This document shows positions 54,351 through 64,000 of a stretch of DNA of 64,000 nucleotides, piece after piece. Made by a program: the position numbers and the translations under genes. The notes beneath the pieces are model-generated. The model saw only the letters and a program-made list of their open reading frames with translations, ran no database searches and was not told the origin of the DNA. Positions within the stretch are counted from its first letter, which is position 1. Each line of letters opens with the position of its first letter. The DNA comes from Seriola aureovittata (taxonomy: Eukaryota > Chordata > Actinopteri > Carangiformes > Carangidae). Where the stretch lies: positions 6,792,083-6,856,082 of the forward strand of contig NC_079387.1 in assembly GCF_021018895.1 (NCBI RefSeq), in the 5' to 3' direction.

Positions 54351-54374
54351 TCTCTCTCTCTCTCTCTCTCTCTC
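54351..54374. repeat. TC microsatellite (12 units)
   Basis: Pure TC run upstream of the candidate UTR exon. On the minus strand it is a GA tract, which in other promoters can bind GAGA-type factors; no such role is shown here. Confidence 0.92.
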
Positions 54375-54876
54375 CCTCAGAGTGCCGCTGTGTCAACGAG
54401 AAGCGTCAAGTTAGCATAAGTTTATCATGATAGCACACGACAGGGTGGTATTTGCCATCAAAATAAAAGCACACACGAGTAGGGAGTACGCAACATCAGC
54501 CGTTTAGATGTTCATCATAAGACTTAATTTGAAAAGGCTATCTTTCTTGGCGAGTCTGTTCATTCCTCAGCACGTTCCATTTGAACACATTCCTTGGTTA
54601 CTCTTTGGTATTCGGGGCTGTTCTCAACACAAACATGCATTTTCCCGTACGGCTTTTATTTTGAAGAATACACCGGAGGCGTTGTTTCCTTATTCTATCA
54701 GACCTGACGGTGCCACCACTATGAACGCTCCCAATCAGACCTGCGTTCCTCTGGGGTCTTCATCCTCTGCATGGCGCACTGGCTGAAACCTTCCCGACAG
54801 GCGCCCTTGAGGAAACTCATCCTCATTATGCACCTGTTTCCAGAGATAAATTCGCAATGTGGGAATTATTTTTAGT

Positions 54877-54890
54877 GGCTTATATAGTCC
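54877..54890 (-). promoter_or_regulatory. TATA-box-like element on the minus strand
   Basis: Read on the minus strand this is GGACTATATAAGCC, a good TATA match oriented towards the candidate il1rapl1 UTR exon. A start about 30 bases downstream would lie near 54850 and give a leader of nearly 1 kb if unspliced. The motif is visible; its use as a promoter is inference. AT-rich DNA yields such matches by chance. Confidence 0.2.
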
Positions 54891-56110
54891 TGAATGGAGC
54901 ACATGGGCCGACAGGCAATGCAGTGCAGCTTCAGTTTGAGGATAGATGCACTGCCGCCCAATGGAAATAGCAGAATAGGTCTGAAATGCACTGTAAAAAA
55001 ATTCTCTCCTTAACAAGTCACTTGAGTCTAAGCATGTTATTATTGCATAAAAGAAGTCAATATATAGCAACCGACTCAGATTTCAAAGAGAAGCTACAAT
55101 AGGCCACATAGGACATGCAGAAATGTATGTAGATTTTTCTTTACTGTGATCATAAAAATATGAAGATTACAAATTTCTTAATTTAATGAGACAATAAAAA
55201 GTCATTAGTCCACAACCTTCAATTTAGGCTACAGTATAATTGTGTGTGAAAGAGTGTGCAGCGGCTTTCTTGCAAAGTCATTGTGTGATCATGAGGAATC
55301 AAAGCTTGTTATGAGCAGACTACTAAATAGTTAATAATTAATAATCATAGAACATAATAATTACATGTATGCCTCTTTGGCATTATAGAGTTGTCAGTTG
55401 AGCTAATTCTTCCTTGTATCAACATACTTATATTTGTGGAAAGACAAGAAATTAATTCAACCAGTTAGCAAATTCTGATGGATGTAAAGACTAATATGAG
55501 AAAAGATTAAGTGTTGTAACTGTGCAGAAAAAAATCATTTTAAACAGTCAGTAGTTACAGAATTCCACAGTGTGGAATAATCTGAAAAAGAGGGCAGGCC
55601 AACAAAACCCCTTTTCCTTATTCCCAGGACCAGACCTTCATCTGTAACAGAAAATGGTCCAAATGCTCTGGTCCATTACCACCAAATTAGATATTTTTTC
55701 CCTGTCTACTTCTGGTAGGTTTATGAAGACAACCTTGTTTTCATTACATTGATAAAACAGAAAAGCACAGATGCTTCAACTGCACTCACAAACAGGTCTC
55801 TTTTGAGAAATGTATAAAATAGGCCTTTCAATGGGCTGAGTTTACATTATATGAAGTATATCCACATCTGACTCCATATTCATTCCACTGTATCAATATT
55901 AATCATAATCTTTTTTTCTGTTCAATATTAACTACACACTAAGATGAATGTGACAAGTCAACTGAAAAGCCTGAAAGGATTTCAATCTGTGCAGTTCAGG
56001 TGTTACCAGTATTTATGAGTAACTGAGGACTCAGATCCAACAGGCTAGAGACAAACCCTGAATCACTAAAGATGATGAATGGACAGTAAGGCTGGTTTGC
56101 TTTCTTCCAG

Positions 56111-56146
56111 AACTGCAAAGGTGTGATACAGATTACGGACTTGTAG
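56111..56146 (+). other. Candidate 36-nt microexon on the plus strand
   Basis: Acceptor ggtttgctttcttccag ends at 56110; donor TTGTAG|GTAAGTGG begins at 56147. The 36-nt segment has one open frame, reading LQRCDTDYGLV in phase 2; the other two frames contain stops. I do not recognise the peptide. The splice sites are strong and close together. It could be part of a plus-strand noncoding transcript divergent from il1rapl1, or chance. Confidence 0.2.
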
Positions 56147-59100
56147 GTAAGTGGGCCTTGCTGTCGGCCAGTCAGGCCGTCAAAAAGGGACTCGTTTGAT
56201 TTCCCCCTCACTGGGCTACCCCTGTCAAGACTTTGGCCTCTGGCACTGCGTTTCTGTGAGGCGAATTTCGATGAGGGGAGGGCTTTGAGGAGGAGAATAA
56301 CCACCCTCCTTGGACTGAAAATGTGCACTTGTGAGCTTTCTTTGTCATGTACTGACCCTGATGTGAATAGAGGTTCCTTAATGAGCAAAGAAGTGGACAA
56401 ACACGGCATTGATTCCCCCCCTCTATCTGAGGATGTCGTCTGCAAATGGCCTCAACTCAAACTAGTTACTGTGCAACTTTGAGGACAACTGTCTAAGCAG
56501 GGCTGATTGTTTGCTACAATTTTTCTGCTGGTTTGAGGGATTGGGTGAAAGCCTAAAAGAGCAGTGGTGTGGTGTTAGAATAAATCCATTCATGTGATGT
56601 AACATTCAAAATTCATCGACATCTCATGATCTCATGTAAAAATTCAGAAACTCCTGGTAGGTTTCAGGTAGGATTATTTAGTTATGTTCCAATATAGGCT
56701 TTTGTAAATCAAATCCAGTCTTTAAACTTAAAAACATCATCACCAAGCTCAAAACAAGGCTGTTTTCTAATGTTCTCAAACCTGACAATTTAGGAATACA
56801 TTTCCACTTGACATCAACAGTATGACGCTCTCTACTGTTCCAATTAAAAATGACACATCCTCTGATGTACTGGGTTGAAAACATGTCATTAGTGCTTACA
56901 AAAAACAATTAACTACATAAAAGTGAAACTCAGTTTATGAAACTTGTATTAAAAACAGGATCATAAACTGTTGTGAAACATTGAAATTTTCATTTGAACC
57001 ATTAATCTGAGATTAAGTTTGTCTTGTTAGTGTGGAGAAGTAGCTCTTTTGGAATGAATCTCCATGAATTTATGGTAAAAACAATATCTGCTTAACTTTT
57101 ATTAAGTAAAACCTTTGGAAAAAAAACTGCACAACAGTATCTGCAACAACAAAAAAGTAGAGAATCTCAGTTAGATCTTGAAGTAGAATAAGTTGAAAGG
57201 ACAAAGTGAAGCTGGTATTTATGTAAATGTGTAGCGTGTGAAGTTGTTCTCCCTGAAGTGGTGGAAAGATGATGAGATGAGGAGAAATGTTTTTAAAGCA
57301 TCTTATTTAATGACTCAAATGAATACTAAACCAAACGATGGGCTTTTAAAAACATCTGCAGGACTGAAATAATGTTTGATCACATGTGACTATACCTTAC
57401 AAAAGGTATTAGTGATGCAACCCTGCTCAAGAAATCACAGACTAAGCTCTATACTTGCTAACAGGAGGAGCAGAGAATAAACAGTGCTAAAATACTGATA
57501 ATTAACAGTTTATAGGACCAAAACACACCTGTATAAGATGATTCATTCATAAAATAAATATGACAATCCTCAGTTCCAATTGGCTGCAACATAGTCAAAG
57601 CTATTTTTAAACACCAATTTAATATATACCTGTGACCAAGATTAAAAGCTCATCTATGCTCTACAGTTAAGGTGGCTTGTCACTGACAAACGTGAGTCAT
57701 CTTATCATCACATTGTCATAGTGGAGTCGGATACCTCATTAGAGATGCTTCAAAACATCAAGTGAAAAGGTCATCTGGCTCACAGGGATTACATTCCCAC
57801 TGTTTCCCTTCCTTCTGCTATTCTTTCCTCATTCTTGTGGATTTCTTGTCACCGAGTGACAGATGTCGTTGCTGTCATAAATTCCTGATATCTCAGAGTT
57901 AGAATTACAACTGACTGACAGGAACGGATTTTCTGACCTGGCTACTCACAATGACATTCTGAACAATATGACCTTAACACATCACATGTCCAAAATCATT
58001 CCCTCATTTCTTATAACACACATAAACATATAGTTTACTCTCAAGTGAGCAGTAAATTTCAGTCACTCATGAATCATTATTTCACATCAGTACAATGTTG
58101 CAGGATCAGTCAAACCTCAGTGTTGTATAATTTTTAGCACAAAGTACTGTACATGATTATCATAGCCAAGAGAATTCATGGTAACGATACTGCAGCACCT
58201 ATAGAAAATTTGAATTTGAAATATATTATGAATTTATTTTAAAGTGAGAATCCGGACACTTAAATAAAAGGAGGTAAAGTAAATACACTGCACTGGGTTG
58301 CATACAGAGAGTGCATGAGAGACATTATGCATAATAATGGTTCTTCCTGCAGATTGTTTCAGACTTTAGAAAATTTGTAGTCTAAAAGAAAGTTTCTTAT
58401 AATTAAACTTTCAAAAGAGCACTGGTAGACTTATAATCTGGGCCCAGCTTGGCAGATCTTCTTTAAGAAACAAACAAACCCAACACCTTTCCTGCTTTTA
58501 CAGGACAAAGATGTGGCAAAAAGTGTGACAAGGTCTTCCTGGTTGTTGGAAACGAACCAATATTTGCAAATATTTTGTGTGAGTAATCCTTGAGTCATTG
58601 GTATTGATGAAGAATTCTAGTGTAATTATTAGTGTAATTAAAACATTTCTCTTCTATTTAACTTTTTATGATTATTTCAAATGTAATCATTTTCTTTTTG
58701 GTTAAACGAAATGATGAGGAAAAAGCCAGTGCAGCAAACTGTACAAGGCAGAGCCATATGTCGCTGCCCTGCTTCCTCTGCTGAATATCTCAACCTCATT
58801 TGCACTGGGAGTGATAATCAGACATCACTTTGTGAGATGGACTGTTTTCAGAGAAGGCTACAGATTTAATTGGGGTAATGAGGTCACTGGAGGAAGCCTT
58901 GAAGCCCTTCTCCAATTACTGCCTACCAAACACAGAGTACCAAACAGCACAGAGCAAAACACATTTCAACATGACAAAGTTATTACAGTGTACCACACAG
59001 ATTAACAAAGCGTGACCCTTCCCATTAAACCAATAATACATGTTTTAATTTGTTCCTGTGCGTGAATAATGATACTGAATACAGTGTGAACAAAAAAGGT

Positions 59101-59251
59101 GGTCATTTTCATGACACCTTTTACAGAGGACGAGCTTAACTTGAAAGATTGCATTGCCATGATCTTCTAATTACAGCTTGTATGATTCATAGCAAAAACG
59201 TTTTAAGTGAATAATTTCTGACAATAAGAGGACACAGTGTCTCTTGCAGAG

Positions 59252-59252
<1 letters not shown>

Positions 59253-59305
<53 letters not shown>
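59253..59305. repeat. TG microsatellite, about 26 units
   Basis: Pure TG run in the upstream region. Confidence 0.97.
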
Positions 59306-59309
<4 letters not shown>

Positions 59310-60073
59310 GGGGTGATGTCATCAAGCAGTTGATGCATAATTCACCGTTCATCTCCAATTCAGTTCAGCTCCCCAGAGGAGATTTAATGGGATATAACTT
59401 AATGTAAGTTTGAATGTGATAAACACAGAATCCACAGTGCTCCCGCTGAGGTACATATTTTGGACATTTATGGTGAATCGTAGCACATTCTAAAATGTTG
59501 AAAGAGATGCCATATCAGAGGTGTCCAAGACCAGTAAGCAAATATGAGTAAGTGATTTTTATCAGTCTACAGAGGCTTCTTGGATGTGACAGCAGTCTAG
59601 TTCACTCCCAGCTTGTTGCACACGGATCACTTTGAAGTATTGTTGAGGCACCAAGTGGCCGGCATATTCTGTCTCTATATTATGTCTGTTTCAGCATGTG
59701 TGGGAAAGCAACACATCGGGTGTTGCAAAGTCACAATGAACCCCTGCTGCACCGAACAAAGGGGGATGAGACAGTTTGTGCATGATGGAGGTTGATTTGT
59801 CCGACATAGAAATCTCTGTGTCATGTCAGCTGTGGGAGTCCATTTATTTTATACGACATGATACATCTGACTGGGGAGTGAAGCATTTATATGAACATTT
59901 TTGTTTTGTTCAGGCTTTTGGGGAGCTTGCTGACTATGTTGGTTTGATTTGCCTCTGTTATGCTGAGCTGTGTTAGCAAACACCTTAAAAATAGTGATAA
60001 AGACACACATTCATTGGTCTACAACCAAATCCCACCTGGCCTTTTTCTTCCTCTCTAACAGTGTTCTTTCCAG

Positions 60074-60149
60074 CGTTATGTAAGTAAGAAAAGGTCACTG
60101 AACTGACTACCTGCTTTCCTAAAATAAATACTTGCATGCTCTGGCAGAG
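60074..60149 (+). other. Candidate noncoding exon on the plus strand
   Basis: A long pyrimidine tract with two nearby acceptors (tttttcttcctctctaacag ending at 60061 and tgttctttccag ending at 60073) is followed by donor GCAGAG|GTAAGTCT at 60150. With either acceptor the exon has stops in all frames, so any transcript would be noncoding or UTR. Confidence 0.2.
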
Positions 60150-63100
60150 GTAAGTCTGGCAGATATTTTTATAGCCCTCCTGGCCTACATCTGACAGCTC
60201 AAATGGTAATTCTTGTCAGGGAGCCACTATTTACTCTAAATGCGTTTTTACTTTTGTGCTTCGAGGAAATTTGGGGTGAAATGCCCTTGACTCGAACTGC
60301 ACCACATAACCACACCTGAAAATGCAAATCTCTGTAGAGTAAACTGCAGCAAGGTTCATAAGGAGGGAAAATATAACCCAGGCCAAAAACAGAAAAGCAA
60401 TTTTACGGGTATAAAGCAACGAAATGATGATAGCACTTACTCATGCATGCAAAGTCTAGCACAACAAAATGTACCGATGACAAATTTAGTGCTCATACTC
60501 TCCTTTTCTTACACTTTCTTCATGGGTATGGAGTTCTATACTTTTCCAAACTTACAGAAACTTGAATCCAATCTTGTTTTACTCCAAATTACTGAAGATG
60601 TACCCAAGATTCCAATGTGACTTTTGTTTACGAGCTGAGGTACTTTTCAATTGGGCTGCATTAACATAATGATACTACTTATAAGTTAAATAAGTAATCT
60701 GCATCACGGTTCACACTAAAGAAAACAAACTGTAGCATTGGCAGACTCCCACTTGGCCCCCAAACACTATCCGTATCCCACCCACCTCAAAACCAGTCTC
60801 TGCGTGGCGGCATGAAAGGTCTACGAGCTGTTGAAAAAAAGCTGCTGTGCTTAGCTGGGAAGTGATGAAAACATTTTCTCTGACTGCGGGTGTTTGAAGC
60901 TCTCTCGACAGCTTTTTACTTTCTACAGAAGTGTACAAGCTTCAGAGTAAAGGGATGGAGTAAAGAGTGCAAGTAGGATGAGCGACCTTGCTAACCTAAG
61001 AAAAGACTTTGAGGGAAAAACTAAATGACTCGCCGTTGTGTCAGCCACATTAGCCATGTTAAACGACGGTCCTCAGCTGTATAACCTACCTATACCTTAA
61101 CGATGGGTTTTTAGTCACATATGAAGTGAAACCCAATTAAAGTGTTGGATGTCAATTTTTTGCAGATATGTTTGATATAATTCAATAACAATAGCAACAA
61201 TAATAATTGTATTTCACAGATACATTCAAAATAAATTTTGTGTCAGATATGTTAAATAAAATAGTCCAAGCTTTGTACAGTCCCTCCAAAACAGATTTTG
61301 CTCATGCAAAGAGGTTGCATATAAATTAAATTCACAGAATTTTCCAGCCCTCTAATCATATTTTGATGATGCAGCTCAAGAAGAAAATTAGGCCCTGCAT
61401 ATATATCCACTAGGGAGGGAGAAATGAGTAGCATATCTGAGGCAAGTGGAGATATGTGCTTAACATCCTTATTCAGAGACTATGTGCAGCTTGACGTGAT
61501 GTTTAATCCAGCACAGATATAGCTCAGACTGAAGCCCAAATTTCTGTGCCGTCTGTGAATGCATTCTCTTTGGACTTCATATCTCTTTAAAATCAAAGTA
61601 TGTTAAGTGTATATGAGACAGGAAGCACATTTACCACACTCCCTAATGAAAAAGCATCTAAAAAGTTAAAAATTATTTTACAAATTAGAACATTATTTCA
61701 TATTCTGTTGTTTATACTGTGTATTATTCTATGGTTAATGAATGAAGACAGATGACTAAATGTACTCCATTTCATGTAGGTGCCGTTGTGGCAGGGCCAT
61801 GCTATTGTGCATACTGGATCACAAGCACTCTGCTAACAATAGATTGTTTGACCAGTTTTATTTTCAAAGCTTAAAGCTTGTACTTTGGAAAAATATTCTT
61901 CTGTAAAATCAATGTAATACATACATAATATAATATAATTCTCATTTAGAGGCTTAGCTACCTTGCCTGAACAGTCTGACCTGCTATGATTTGGTGCTGC
62001 TAATTACGCTTATTGTAAGAGAAAGACGTTTTTTATGGGATTTTAGTATGTAAAATTAGTATTTTATATAGTTTGTTAAATAGCATAAATTAATATATAC
62101 TGTAGCTCTCTAGATAAAGCAGAAAGTTAATCCAGTGTATGTTTTCTTTAAACAAACAAACAAAAAAATATTGAATAATCTTTTTCGCTTTCCTTTTTTC
62201 TTTACACCCCTTTCAGTTTTTGTTGTGCAGTGCCACTTCTACCATGTGGACTGCATTTGAAATTGGGGCTTATAATCAAATCTACATGGTCTGTATTGAA
62301 ATGCAGGATATGTGAAATCTGGACAGTTGAGCAAAAACAAAGATGCACTGGAGCTTTAAATCATGTCATGTTATTTTGATCAACATCACTGTGACTTATT
62401 TTGAGAATTTTCTAGAAACAAGATAAAGCGTTTCAGAAACAAGAACAAGAAATCAACAATTACGACTGAATGAGGCTAAATGAACTTGATGAAGGACACG
62501 TCATACATTATTGCTTCTGTTATATGGGTCACAATCTTCAAAGCCAATTGTTTCTGGCATTTGTGTGTTCAGTGGAATGTGAATGCACCAGGTCTGATCC
62601 TGCCACAATGTCCTGCATGTTCCCCTGAAATGTTGTTTAGAGGGTAATTGAGTGATGTGAATAATAAGTAATTCCCGGTGAGCTCTGTTTGGCTTTGTAG
62701 TGGTAACCAGGCGCTCCATCCTTGCACTTTGATTTATGAATGATGCATCAAGAAGTCCAATCAATATATTCAGTACGCTGAAACAAAAAGGCCCCCTGCC
62801 TTTATATGGACATCACGCTTCGCTTAATTAATGGAAATAGACCCAGGTGGTCCACGTGTACTTGATGTCAAACCTTAGATCATGTTTGAAATGTGCTCCT
62901 CAAGATGAAACAAGAAATATTCATTAATACTGACGAGGAAGGAATGGGCTGCAAGAGGAGTGCTGAATGTGGAACTGAGTCAATTTTGGGGCACGATAGA
63001 TGGGCAATGTTCCCAGTGACAAACAACAAAAGCCCTCCTGGTACAGGATTAGAATAATGTGGGCATCCCATGTAACTAATAAATGACCATTCAACTGCTG

Positions 63101-63437
63101 TTTCCTAAAACACATCATGCATCCCACACAGCTGGCAGGAGAGCTTGATCTTAGCACATCGTTTGCTGCTGCTCAGTGGGACTCAATATGGAGGAGTGCC
63201 ATGCTCTCATCCGAGTGTGTGAAGTACGGGATTATCCAATTTAAGATATTATGCAGGGCATATATCACCCCGGTGAGACTGTCAAAGATGAGTAAGAGCC
63301 ACTGGTTTGTGTTGGCATAAGTGCAAGGAGGCTGGTACATTACTCCATCTATTTTGGGAATACCTTGCTGTAAAATTCTTCTGCTGTGAAATGGTATCCT
63401 TTCCATTAGAGATTTTTTTCCTACTGTAACTATTCAG

Positions 63438-63532
63438 AGCCAAAAACCTCATAACACTGTAAATAAATGCTGTTAACCAGCTGTGGATGCTGGACTATTC
63501 TTAGTGACTCTTTTCAAGTGGAAGGAGGAAAG
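63438..63532 (+). other. Candidate noncoding exon on the plus strand
   Basis: Acceptor ttcctactgtaactattcag ends at 63437 and donor GGAAAG|GTAAGCTG begins at 63533. All three frames of the 95-nt segment contain stops. Confidence 0.15.
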
Positions 63533-64000
63533 GTAAGCTGATTTCTCCAAAAGACATTTGACTGAAGGACTATCCTATCTGGACTTGATTAACACAGAGT
63601 GCGCAGCCAGCCAGCTGACAGAGTTTGATAATGGACTTACTGAGATTGTGAGGAAAGCCCTGAATTGTTTGGCTTTAATCATCTTTGATTTACTAATGAT
63701 CCTATAAAGGATAATCACTTTAAACTAGTCAGAGTTCCTCACTTGCCTCTTTGTCAGCGGGTAACTTGTGGTTCTTTGAAGAACATGGACATAGCATCAG
63801 TGATGTCACATCATATTTTGATGCCTCTTTTGAAGCAAGAGTAGAAAGTAATGTAAATTAATTCCACAAAAAGCCACATTCAAATTTGTGAAAAAAGACA
63901 CGTTACCTTTGTATGTGAAGAGGGAAAATGGGGATTTTCTATTGACTTGTGTACAGTTGTTTTTGAACTACTATGTAACAACCACTAAAGCAGCTGCATC

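Larger units (their letters stand above)
54000..64000. other. Upstream and promoter side of il1rapl1; no gene recognised
   Basis: This 10 kb lies upstream of the presumed first exon. I see no recognisable protein-coding gene. It contains a TC microsatellite (54351-54374), a cluster of ATTA-type sites (54211-54240), a TATA-like element on the minus strand (54877-54890), a TG microsatellite (59253-59305) and several plus-strand splice-like pairs discussed as findings. Minus-strand frames at 54735-55070 and 55996-56445 are open for 111 and 149 codons but resemble nothing I know. Confidence 0.55.

Noticed and set aside
55996..56445. 149-codon minus-strand frame upstream of il1rapl1
   Set aside because: No homology recognised and no flanking splice sites on that strand. 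Kept only as part of the region description.
61166..61190. Fifteen-base match to the miR-190 mature sequence (GATATGTTTGATATA)
   Set aside because: The rest of the mature sequence differs and the downstream 80 bases hold no complementary arm, so no precursor hairpin exists.

Overview
The window is vertebrate nuclear DNA, almost certainly from a ray-finned fish. It is intron-dominated, has no prokaryote-like gene packing, and carries many dinucleotide microsatellites. It also holds decayed Tc1/mariner copies, an L2/CR1-type LINE relic and a dispersed repeat typical of teleost genomes. Nearly all long open frames here look like chance.

The one coding element I can name is a 94-nt exon on the minus strand at 37116-37209. 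It has a pyrimidine-rich acceptor, a strong GTAAGT donor and an in-frame stop just before the ATG. It encodes a 27-residue signal-peptide-like N-terminus that matches the start of IL1RAPL1, the synaptic interleukin-1-receptor accessory protein-like 1. It resembles my recollection of the fish a-paralogue (il1rapl1a) most closely. The reading leaves in phase 1, as expected for this gene's first coding exon.

The layout follows the minus strand, from high to low coordinates. 54000-64000 is the presumed upstream and promoter side. A candidate 5' UTR exon ends at 53879 with a GTAAGT donor, next to a CpG-rich, alternating purine-pyrimidine segment at 53240-53400. Intron 1 would run 53878-37210 and holds a LINE relic (40.66-41.66 kb), a Tc1-like relic (38.05-38.83 kb) and a teleost dispersed repeat (37.74-37.94 kb). 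The ATG exon follows. Positions 37115-1 are then the start of a very long intron 2, with another Tc1 relic (19.02-19.31 kb), two further repeat relics and most of the microsatellites. Exon 3 was not found, so intron 2 exceeds 37 kb. This fits a gene that is very large in other vertebrates.

Upstream of the gene the plus strand carries several acceptor-donor pairs (56.11, 60.07 and 63.44 kb) and a donor at 54275. These could belong to a divergent noncoding transcript, but chance is a serious alternative. I found no tRNA, rRNA, CRISPR array, complete mobile element or other protein-coding gene. I did not see an undescribed system. The most useful results are the anchoring exon and the proposed promoter-side gene structure.
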